Of a stretch of 64,000 bases of DNA, positions 47,121 to 58,367 are shown piece after piece. This stretch comes from Ilex aquifolium (Eukaryota; Streptophyta; Magnoliopsida; Aquifoliales; Aquifoliaceae). The notes under the pieces were generated by a model, which was given only the letters and a program-made list of their open reading frames with translations, was not told where the DNA came from and searched no databases. The position numbers and the translations under genes are program-made. The DNA is taken from NCBI GenBank assembly GCA_951799425.1, contig OX637394.1, positions 4,537,501 through 4,601,500 on the forward strand. Direction: 5' to 3'. The stretch's first letter is position 1, and each line of letters opens with the position of its first letter.

Positions 47121-48561
47121 ACCCTACCCTACGGGTAGGAAATATGTTCTTCCGTCTTTCTACCCGATATTTTGCAGAAGAATTTTTTCTTGGCCTACCC
47201 TACCCGACAGGTGTGGTATTCCTACCCGACTTCCTACCCGATTAATCGGGTAGGAAGTCGGGTAGGAAATCGGGTAAACACTTTTGTAACTATTAATTTT
47301 TGAATGCACCAATTTAACAACACAATAAATCAATAACATTAAAATCTAAAACAACTACAACAACAATTATAATAAAACACAAGAAAATATGAACATCAAT
47401 CCACCATAATTGTTACACAAATACAATAACAATTAATTTAAGTTTAAACCATATGAAATACATTAAAATCATATTAATTAATTAATGCGGGTAGGGTAGG
47501 GTAGGAATGCGGAAATGGATAGCTCTTCCGCATTCCTACCCGATTTAATCGGAAGACCAAAAACTCTTCCGCATTCCTACCCGATTTTTGCGGCTAACCG
47601 TTCAGTAGGGTAGGGTAGGATCAGGTAGGATAGGAACTTGCGGCTAGTTGAAAATTTGAACACCCCTAAGAACAAATATAGAGACGAAGGAGTGACCTGA
47701 CTGGCTTGTTCCATTTAGACTTATGATGAGAAAGATTTTTTGGCGGGAAATTCTTTGGAATGAAAAAGATTCTTTTTTATAGGGGTAAGCTATCGGAGTA
47801 CAGTCGATGGTGAGAGAGAGAATAAATAAATATAATTGAAAACCTCATAAAATATAAGATTAAATAATATAATTAGTTCTTAAACTTTATCTTTAGCTTT
47901 AATTTATTTTTTGAATTTTTAATTATCTTATTAGGGTAAAAAATTATGGTCAAAATATTGAGGTAGTGTAAAATTTATTTCTATCTGAATTATTTCTAAA
48001 ATGTGTTTTAATTTCAGAATATTTCAAAACTTTTAATACACCTTATATCATCGTTCTCAAGATTTTTCAATCTTTCAGATTCAATGGTAGTCTTATTTTG
48101 ACTTAAAAACAATTAAAATTTTACCTAGCCAAATGGATTAAATTGAGCTAATATTCGATTGATTTAATAGTGAAAATTGATAGAAGAATTTAATGGAGAT
48201 AAAATTGATAGTTGAAAGACTAAATTAATATAATTAAAAATTTAAAGACTAAATTAAAATTAAAAATAAAATTTAAGAATTAATTATGATATTTATTCAA
48301 ATATAAACGATTAATATGCTTTAAAGGTAATGTTTATCTTTAAGATAAGCCCGAAATTGAGGAAAAGCTTGGGATTCCAATACATGCTTAATAAGAAAAC
48401 GACACAGGAAAGTGTGTGACTGTGTGTAATGATTTCGAGCATTCCAAGAAACCTTTCAAGAAAGCAAAATTTGGGTTAGATTGAGGTGGCAAAACCAAGC
48501 CACCTTCCCCCATCAGCCTGCCCACACGTGGACATGAATATGCGTGTTTTGTTTTTTTAAA

Positions 48562-48640
48562 ATAATACTATGTATCCCAAATCTACAACTCAAATTTGTA
48601 TCTGAAATGAAAAAAGATTATTGGATCAGTGGGTCCCAAA
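48562..48640. mobile_element. MITE family A, half copy
   Basis: Carries CAAATTTGTATCTGAAATG and GGATCAGTGGGTCCCA as in the left arm of the copy at 36556. No right arm. Confidence 0.55.
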
Positions 48641-49477
48641 TCTACATTAATCTCAAAGATTTGTCAATATTTGAATTTAAGATGTCTAAATTTACAACTC
48701 ATCTTATTACGAATTGAATTAGCCCTTGAATATGTGTAGCTTAGCCTCGACAATGGCCCGTTGCCCTTGAATTGACCCGAAAGCCCGCTGATTTGTTGGG
48801 CCCATTAGTCGGACTAGACCATTGTGTGGTGCCCCATGGGCAATCTTACTGTCGGATGTGTAGGGTGGTCTTTTTTTTTTTTGCTTCAATGATCAGGTCT
48901 GAACAAAGATTGGTCATCCATGTTGGAATTAGAGTATTATAACGTATAAATCACTCATGATTTAGCCTTTAAAAATTATCAATATTTACATTCAAGACGT
49001 CTGAGTTTATAATTCGTCAATGTTATCACTCAAACTACCCTTCGATACAATGTAAGGTGATCATTGGTCAGTGTGTTTGGCTCTCCAGTCCCCAATGGAT
49101 CAGCCCAATTAAGATGCGGATTAATTTATAAATTCCTCGCCTTTTCATTAGAAAACCTCTTAAAAGCTTTTTACAAAATCATTTCTATATTTTTCGTCAG
49201 CTCTCATTAAAAGCTCAACAACTTGGTCCTTTTTTTTTTTGATTCAACAACTTAGTCCTTGACATTAACGAGTATACTTCTTTTTGTGGGCCATTTTTCA
49301 AGTAAAGGAGAGAAGGTATGAATTGGCGGTTCATGGCATATCCAGGAAAAAAATATCCTCATCATCTTCATCGTCATCCTCGTGTAGACCCTTAAATTAA
49401 AAGTTGAACCACCTGCACAATCTCAGAACCGCAAAACCAAATAGTAACAACCAAACCTAGGAATATTTTTTAAAGGA

Positions 49478-49654
49478 AAATGTTATTTGAACCTTATTTG
49501 AAGATCTTATTTAGAGATCTAATAATGTACAATCATTAGATTGATGTGGGCTCCATCTAACATTAGAACTCATAATTAATCAAATAGTTGCATTGAAGCT
49601 ACATCATTAGGTCTCTAAATAAGATTTTCAAATAAAGTCCCTGTAACATTGCTC
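49478..49654. mobile_element. MITE family B, copy 2
   Basis: Left end AAATGTTATTTGAACCTT and right end AAGTCCCTGTAACATT are inverted. Internal AATCATTAGATTGATG and TAATCAAATAGTTGCA match the inner repeats of the copy at 34437. Confidence 0.6.
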
Positions 49655-50208
49655 TTTTTTGAATAATGAGAGAAATTTCTAGTCTGTCCCTGGCTAATAG
49701 AAGCGCACCTATGTCACTTGGACTTGTAAGTCTAAGTAGAATCGAAGACAAATTCTGAGTGCATCAACTAATCTTTTAATCTATACACCAATTAAATCAA
49801 AATTTACGTTTGGATCAAAATTCAAACCCACATAGAAACTTGAATATTCTCTGCATATTAATCATCATCCTCACGTAGACCCTCAGATTAAAAAGTCGGA
49901 GGTATGAAATTAGTCAACTTAGTCTTGAACGAGAATCTTTATCACCAAACCACTTGCCTACTGGCCCCCACTTACTTCAAATTTCAACACCATTAATTGG
50001 AGTGAAGATGAAGAAGCAATGGAAGGATTGGAAGGGAAGGAATCCAATGACTTGGAAGTTGGAACATTAATATGCTTAGTAATCTCAACCTACCCATTGA
50101 ATGCAATGGTTATGATATAAGTATCTAATCTTGGTTTAGCTTTTGTGATTACCATGAAAAAAACAAGTTAAGAAGAGGGTTGAAATTTATGATCACTAAG
50201 AATATTTA

Positions 50209-50390
50209 AAAGAGGAGTAATGATTTATATCTCAAATTTATATATCAAATGTGTATCCCAAATGAATGAGAACCATTGGATGAGTGGGTCCCATCAACTT
50301 TTTTAATTGAGACCCATTGATCCAACCATCCTTATTGATTTGGGATGCACATTTAGGATATAAATTTGGGATATATAGCATTGCTCTTAA
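50209..50390. mobile_element. MITE family A, copy 2
   Basis: Left arm ATCAAATGTGTATCCCAAAT and GGATGAGTGGGTCCCA; right arm GGGATGCACATTTAGGATAT. Ends AGAGGAGTAATG and CATTGCTCTT. It can fold over its whole length. Confidence 0.75.
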
Positions 50391-51406
50391 AAGAGATCAC
50401 GTTGATTGAAACACCTTGAATCCATTAACTAATTTTGATGAACACCATTTCTAAGTGTTCAGTTTTCAAAAATAAGTAAATTGTTTTTGTTAAACTGATG
50501 AAGAAATGCTTTTAAAAAACAGTAATGTTATGCTGACCAAAATGTTTTGGGTTATGTTTTCGTTTGGTCACCCTTTTATTTATTTATTATGTAAATTTGT
50601 AATTTAGGGATATAATTTAATAACCTAATTGAATATAGTCATTGAATTAAAAGTTGATTTAATCTAACTTTAAAACTCGCAATTAATGAAACGATTGTAT
50701 TGAATTAGCTCCCTATAATATTGTTTTATTTTTATTTTTATTTTTGGGTCAATCTAGTATTATCTCATGCTTTACTCAATAATAAAAAGAAGAAAAAAAT
50801 AAATATTTAAATTGTAAAAATATATTTTTAATGATCAAGAATCGTTCAAAGTGTATCAGCCAATCAGAACGTTTTTTTGTTAGAACTTGAACTTTAAACC
50901 TAAAGATTTATAAAACACCACCGAAAATAAGTTCGACATTTAACCCGTCCAACAATATTCAGTCTCTCTAGCAGTATATGATTCACAAAAACTACTACCA
51001 TAAACAGGTTCGAACTCATTACTATTGAATTCATCAAACCATGATGTAATAAAATTGGATCCTCCTCGGGAGAATATATTTATTTTAATAGTTATCATAA
51101 AAAAAAAAAAATTATTGTATTAGAATTAGTGGTAATATAGGAACAAAAATAAAAAATGTCACGTGAAAAATAAAACAAAATATCATTTCCGAGATATTGA
51201 AAAAGCAAAACAAAGAATAATATTACTCTCGTCCCGTTATGAGAAATTAGCAGTAGTGTTCCCTAAACCCGAACCCTAATAAGAACTTCAATCACCTCCT
51301 CCATTTACGATTTAAGTCCCACACCAGTCCCTTTGTCCTCCTCTCTGTCTCTCTCTCTCTCTGAGATACACAGGAAACCTTAAGTTATTGATTCAGAAAC
51401 AGAGAC

Positions 51407-54249
51407 ATGGGGAAGTACATGAGAAAAGCTAAAATCAGTGGCGACGTTGCCGTCATGGAGGTCTCTCAGTCCTCTTTCGGCGTTCGAACCAGAGCCAAAA
51501 CCCTAGCACTTCAGAGGCTCCAATCAACGACAAGCAGAGCCCAACCACCACCTCCTCAACACCCAGAATCATGTTATCTTCAGCTTCGCTCTAGGAGGCT
51601 CGAAAAGCCTCCGTTGCTCAGCGACATACGAAAACAACACCAAGAACAACAAAAATTGCCACCAAAAGAGGGTAGTTGTAGAGGAAGCCCTGAAAACAAT
51701 GTTGGTGAAAACCTTGATTCTAGGGCGAGTTCTTGTGTGAGGATGAGTGTTGTGAAATCGGGTTCTGTTGGCTCGGTATCAATTAGCTGTTGCGAGAAAG
51801 ATTTGGGTAGAACCACTGTTATTGCTGGCAAAGGGGATGAAACAGAGGATGACTGTGATTTTGGCGTTGAGGCTTCTTTTGGAGAGAACAATTTGGAGTT
51901 TGAAGGAAGAGAAAGGTATAGTCGGTTCTAGTTTTATGTTCTTTATTTGAATTTTCTATTTCGTTGGTTGCATGTGTGTTTGCATGTACAGATTCCTCTA
52001 CACTTCTACGCTCATCTCTGTTTTTGGGGTTTTTCTTTTTATCCTGTGATTTTTTATTTTTGCTTTCCTTTCTTTCTTGGTTTCAAAAAGAATAAAATAA
52101 GGATTTTTGGCCTTTAGAGGTTTCATTTTCGTGTGGCTTTGTGCTAAAGGGCTCGGAGTCGGGGGTGCTTTTGTATTCACACTCAGAAAAAAACCTCTCT
52201 GCTTTTTCTTAGTATTTGTTTTGTTGGTGCCATTTATTTCAATCAAAAGAAAAAGGGATAAAAGGAAAAAGATATCATGCGAGGGTTGCATGAATGAAAC
52301 TGTTGTCTGTTTTCCGGCTTGGTTTGCTACTTTGTACATAAAATATAGTTGTCCTCTTTCTTTTGGGGTTGATTCTTGCAACCCATATTCCCCCCCGGGG
52401 CGGGGGGTGTTCTTTTCTTATCTGTTTATCATTGTGGCCTTCTTTTGTAGCGCCTACCTCTTGTTTCTGGAACCAGTTACAGGGGAACATGGGTAGGGAG
52501 TTACAGCTTGTGTGTGTGTGTGTGTGTGTTTTCGCCTACGAAGTATGCTAAACATGCTTCTCTGGTCCGATGCTATTCAGGTTTGTTGTGTGCCCCCTTT
52601 CATCTTTTGTGTTATTTTATTCAGTGACTCAGAAACTTAAGCACTGATGTGTGAAATTGTTTTCAGAAAAGGCTAGTGATGTTTGTGACTGGTGAGAGGT
52701 TCATTTAATGAAATGCACAATCTTGTTTGTGGAACTGCAACGATGGTAGCCCCACATAGCTATTTATGGTTCAAGTTTTCCTTCTTTCTATATCAAAGAA
52801 GCTGCTTTTTAATGCTCTTATTTTCTTGAATAACAAACAAAAAGAGATGCAACAAGGAAAATAGGAAAAGAGGAACATAGTTATTTGTCCCGTGAAGTTT
52901 TATTTCAGTGGATGTTGGAGATATATTTATGTATGTGGGTCTATCTTATTTAAATAGATTATTTTTGCTTGCTGGTGAATCCTTTATTCAGATGCATGAA
53001 ACATGAAAATAGCTGGGAAAGTTGTTCTACTGTTTGGCAGTTACTAGTACCCAAAAAAAAAAGAATTGTGGGTATGTGGTGAATTCATTGCAATCATTTC
53101 AAGGAGAAAAACTTTTTTTCCTCGAGTCATACTGGGAGCAATAACTTTCCTGGCTCATTCTTGTTTTCAATGATATATCTTATTCATTTGGCCATGCCAG
53201 AGACTGAAGTATGTGGGGTAGTCAAGACCCAGTGTAGATCCAACTTTCGATTCACTCATGGGATCCGGGCGGTCCGGGGGGACCACCACGGCTCCTCTCT
53301 TCTCGTTTTATAATTTTTATTTGCTATAAGTAGCAAAGTATGGCATATCCGATTATCCTTGATTACTTAGCTGTGGCCAAGAAAACCTTTGTTGTGTAAG
53401 GCTCTACACATCCAACTCTTCTTCGAGCGCATATTGGCAGGAGCTTTATGCACTGGACTGCTCTTTTGTTCATCTGCTTACCGGAAAAATCAGTTTTACC
53501 TCTGGGTTTCTTGGTCGTACAGTCAATGAGGCATTTAGTGACTCTGTTTTTCCATTTCTCCATTATGGTTATGTGAAGTAAAAATTAAGTGAGGTAACTT
53601 TAAAATTGTAATGGAGGCAAGCAAAACAACTTTGCGATAGGCTTTCTTGTTCGTGAGGAATGTTGTGCAAACTCTTACATAACTTCTCTTGTTTAATCCT
53701 TTTGGTTAACGGGATCTAAGCATACGTGATGCCATACATTGTACAAATTGTAGCTAGAGTGTGCATTTTTTCTTCTTTGGTGCTGGAAAATAAAAAATAT
53801 AGTATGGCATAATTTTGATTAGTTTTGCAATTTTTTACAGGAGCACTAGGGAAAGCACACCTTGTAGCTTGATAAGGGACTTGGACAGCATTACCACCCC
53901 TGGTTCTACTACGAGACCGACCAGTGCCACAACAGCTAATCGAAGAATTAGGAGTGCCATGCAAACAATCGTTCCTACAATGCATGAGATGGAAGAATTC
54001 TTCAGCTGTGTGGAGCAGCAGCAACAGAAATTTTTTATGGAGAAGTATGTGTTGCCTTTTCTTTAAGTAAACGAAGACAGTTGGTATAGTTTATTTCAAC
54101 TACATTACATTTTTGCAGAATTATAACCTACCCCTCCATTAGCTTATGAAACCTTATATTCTTTTGGGTGTTTCTGCAGGTACAACTTTGATGTCTTAAA
54201 TGATTTACCCCTCCCAGGACGCTACGAATGGGTGAAAGTGAATCCATAA
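51407..54249 (+). CDS. KRP/ICK cyclin-dependent kinase inhibitor
   Basis: Three exons, 51407-51915, 53841-54044 and 54180-54249 (TAA), join in frame to 260 aa. The N-terminus [12 protein letters not shown] matches the MGKY-type start of the KRP3/4/5 group. [11 protein letters not shown] and [14 protein letters not shown] are the family's N-terminal motifs. The C-terminal block [40 protein letters not shown] (split here as two parts, about 221-238 and 239-259) is the conserved CDK/cyclin-binding region related to animal p27. KRPs bind CDKA-cyclin D complexes in the nucleus and restrain the cell cycle and endoreduplication. Intron 1 is long (1925 bp) and contains a GC block CCCCCCGGGGCGGGGGG at about 52391-52407. 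Intact as read; the specific paralogue is not assigned. Confidence 0.93.
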
Positions 54250-56168
54250 GCAGGATACATGCCATTGTGGGTTTCTCTTTCCTGCACCTCCTCCATTGAA
54301 ATGTGTAGTGAATTTTGAAGCCTAGGAGCTGGGTTTAGTGGGTGTGACTCATTTGTACCACCCTTTCTTAGTCAATGTAAAAAGTAGTTATGAAAGATGT
54401 GTAATTTAATGTACTGTTAACATAACAGAGCCGACTAATTACACACTAATCAACTAGGATTGGAATGGGAAGAAAATGTTACTCTATCACTGTAACATGC
54501 AAGGGCTGATAATGAATTACTAAATTTTCGTTCCTGCCTCTTTATGCTTTTTTTTTTTTAATTTATTAAAACTTCTCTATTCTGTTCTCTTTCTGTATTG
54601 GTGGGAATTGACATGATGAACTATGAATACCCTTTAAGTTATGAGTACTGAATGTGACTCGACTCATTTCCCTCTCTGGTCTTTGTCTCTTTCCCAGTTC
54701 TGCAATTGTTTTTCACCTCCATTGAAAACAAGTGAAAAACTCAGCCAACCCTTCAAATTAATATCTTGATGGTGATGTTTCTGGGTATGTAATCTATGGT
54801 AAGATTGCATCCCATCGTTTTGGCCCTTTTGTGAGGTATGATGTTGGCTAGTGTACGAAGAACCTTGTGAGGTTGGCTGGTGGTTAACTGGCCTCTAGTT
54901 CAACCGTTTTTTTTGGGGGGGGTGGGGTAGGGGGGGGGGGGGGGGGGGGGGGGTCTCCTTGAAACTTGACTTTTCTCCTGATTTATGTGTCTTTTTCGTG
55001 TAGTCAAATTATTGGAGACCATCTTTGTTATATAGTTTTGGGATGGTTCTGGTAAAACTATATTCATTTGATTTTCCTAAATTCTGTATCAATTATATTG
55101 ATTTTTTTGTGTATATGTATGCTATAATTTTCACTTATTAATGTACATATGTAGCCTAGCAAGTAGCAATTTGAAGGAGGAATTGGACCCTTGTGTTCTT
55201 GGGCGGTTTGCTCAACAGCCTTTGGATTGATTGTTGATGATAAGTATTCTGACTTGGGGCTATGGTAATGGACCTGACCTGACCTGACGATAGTCAGAAT
55301 CTCCAGTGTCAGTGGCCATGGAGTTTGTGGGTTTATTATTATTACAATTTTGTCCTTTTCACTGAACTTGTGGTAGTAAAGCTGCTCAGTAAAATCAAGG
55401 GGGCATTTATTGAGTGCCGAGACTCTTGTGTGTAAAATTGCTTTTTCACATGTGAATATCGTACGGATCTGAGATTATTTGTATCACATTTTTGTGGCGT
55501 GTTATTATAATTTAGAACTGACGCAATAAAGTTTAGAGTAATTCGAAGTTACTGGGAAAAAAAAATTTTGATTTTGTGCCGAAATTATTACTATTTGAGA
55601 GGTAAGTTCGTGATTAATATTATGATGGAATAGTTGTAATTTTATGTTTAAAAATATGTTACTTGACCTAAAAAATAGCCATTTTATCTTTGAAAAAATT
55701 ATAATGTTTAATTGTAATTTTTTTACCTTAAAATAATATAATTTAATTTAAAAAATTTATAAATTTCGGTACAATAGATTTTGGTACTGTATTCTTCCTT
55801 GAAAGTTTCTATTTCTTCTTTCCCAACAAGAAAACATTTCATATCCCTCTTTTTTATTTGTTTAAAATTATTTTCACAATAGTTTTGATCAGGGGCGGCT
55901 CAATTGTATAAAAAAAAAAAAAAAAAAACTTGGGCTTTAGATTCTAAATTTTTAGAAAGTCCATAATTTTAGATACATTACTAGCTTAGAAAAAATTTAA
56001 ATCTATTAAATTTTAAACCCTAAAAGAAAAATCCCAAAAAATTAAGTAGAGTCAAAATTTTTATTGTAATAATTTAAGTCCATGATCCAATTCAAAACAT
56101 TACAAACTTAAAAATCATAAATTAAAAAAATAAAAAGTACTTAAAGTTAACTCATATTTACCCTTACC

Positions 56169-56202
<34 letters not shown>

Positions 56203-58367
56203 CTCTCTCTAAAAATAAGTAAAAAACATAAAAAAATTAAGTTAAAATTAAACTCTCTATAATAAAAAAAAAATAAAACAAAAGTTAAAACATTTTTTTT
56301 AGCAACACTAGCACGTCCTTCTTCTGTACAACTCAAAATCGACACGAAATTAGCAGGATAAGATTGACAATTTCTCGATACGAACCCATATATGACACGA
56401 CCCGTTAATACGAATAAAAGAGTTATATTAGTGTCAAACACGAACAACATGAAATTGACATGATTAACACGTTTAAATAGTATTATAAGAATAAAATATC
56501 AATCTTTTATTATATTTTATCAAGTAGTAATATAATTCTTGTACCCAAAAAAAGATATTTTTTACTCATTTTTATTATTATATTTATTAAGTTAATTTTT
56601 AGTTTATAGAAAAAGTATGAGCATATATGTTCGATTAAGTGATAATAAAATTTTAGACATAAAACTAAGCGTTAAGTATTTTTATTCACGAGTTATATGA
56701 ATCAACATGAATACGATACGAAAATAAATAAGTCTATACAACACAATTAGTTACATAGGTTGAGTTTGAGTTAATTAGTACTCGACACAAATCTGAAATG
56801 ACACTATACAAATACGACCCGACACGATTCTCACCCCTGGTCTCTGATAGAGTAGTATGCTAAAAATTTATTTTTTATAGTGAAACTCATTTTATTAATT
56901 AATAAAAGTTTGTTCTTTCTATTTTATTGAAAATCTATATGGGCAAAATGTTTGTATTATATTTTATATATAATATGCATGTGTGTCTTATATTTTACAT
57001 TGTAGATAATCTGGTGTGTAGAGTTCGGCTTATGCACAGAAGACCAAATTATCGGATCCTTGTATAATATGAGTAAATGTTCACAATCGTAGATAAAATT
57101 GGACACGTCATCGGTATGATTGTAGTGTTATATTCTGGCATAGTCTGTCTAAACTATAGGAGATTGTCTGATGTCTCGAATTATTCGTGCTGAAACAAGA
57201 TCAATCTCGAGGGATCTCGAAAGTAAATCTTAATTCCGCCTTGTAAGATTTTAATTTTTTTTTTTTATATTCGATACATACGGACCGTCAACGACTCTTA
57301 AAATTTTCGTTCCAACAGTCTCTTTCCCCTTGCTTTCAGTGTAACATGTCAAGATTTGTTTGCCCGCTTGTCAATGAGTAGGCTGTTGCATTTCTGAACA
57401 CAACCTTCCCTCATAATAATAGAAAATGCAGAGAGCCAACACCCTAAACTTTCTTACCCAAAATACACTAAACTTGTTGGGATGAAACCTGAATTGAGCT
57501 GAGCTGAGCTCTGTAGACTAATGACAGCTACAAACATACTGAAAGTAAGTTGGGTATACGAGACGGTTGTAACTTTAATGTATGGAGTGATTGTTTATGC
57601 GATTAAAACTCTTGATGTCCAAATCACAAAAGAACTTTACTGTTGTGCCAAATACCACCCTCTACACAAATATTTTTATTTTAATTATCTATTAGTAATT
57701 CACCTGTTATTGTTACTCCAAACATGCTTTTCCATCATTATTTTGCAACAGAACAATCAACTATAGTCCAAGTTCCATGCTGCTAAATGTTCATGATAAC
57801 TATGACAGTTAAGAAACTATTTTGGTCATCTAACAGAAGAAACAATCATCAATTGTGCTAAAGAATAAGTAAACTGAAATTTAAAGCGGTCGAAGGACAA
57901 AACTATCAGTATTATTATAAATCTGTTTCTGTTGTTATAACTTATGGGAGCCCAATGCTCAACAGAATAAAGAAGATCGAAGTCAACCAATTGTAATTTA
58001 GGTGACTCACATGGTTTGGAGCTTTAAATACCTCAGTATGCCAAGTCATCTCAGAAGAGTTTCCGGTTCTTTCGTGCCAATGTAGCCAACTTGGACTTTC
58101 TCTAAGAGACAAATCCAATTGTTCACCCTGCTCTTATATCTCCTCCTCTTACTGGATCATCACCACCAATTACTGCCAAATCATTTAATTAAAGCTGATA
58201 TTTGTCAAGTCAAAAATGGATAATTACAACATACAAAGAAAAAAACAATAAACTTCAACAAGTGAGTATTTGAGCACATAAATGCACAAACCTTTTCAAA
58301 CACGTAGAAGGAACAAACTAATACCTCTCATACATCTCTGCTTCCATTCTCATATAAAAGTGAAATC
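54250..58367. other. Intergenic region between KRP and BSD genes
   Basis: The KRP 3' UTR is followed by AT-rich DNA with a poly-G tract (54915-54953), an AC/CT microsatellite near 56167-56210 and otherwise no gene that I can support. Both flanking genes end towards this region. Confidence 0.6.
54915..54953 (+). repeat. Poly-G tract
   Basis: Eight G, TGGGGTA, then 24 consecutive G. Such a run can form a G-quadruplex. Its exact length is at risk from sequencing error. Confidence 0.8.

Larger units (their letters stand above)
40375..47668. mobile_element. Non-autonomous hAT-like element split by a copia insertion
   Basis: The terminal inverted repeats TAGGGGTGTTCA (40375) and TGAACACCCCTA (ending 47668) are perfect. 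They are flanked by a perfect 8 bp target-site duplication AGAACAAA (40367-40374 and 47669-47676). Removing the copia element and one copy of its duplication leaves about 559 bp. The right part carries many CTACCCG / CGGGTAGG subterminal motifs in both orientations. It has no transposase. Its ends share TAGGGGTG with the element at 28646-29281. Confidence 0.9.
47677..51406. other. Intergenic region upstream of KRP gene
   Basis: AT-rich, no gene seen. It contains MITE copies at 48562-48640, 49478-49654 and 50209-50390, and a left end related to the palindromic MITE near 50517-50540. About 50955-51035 (ACTACTACCATAAACAGGTT) resembles 63800-63880, so it is probably another dispersed repeat. The last 100 bp before 51407 are CT-rich, a likely 5' UTR. 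Confidence 0.6.
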
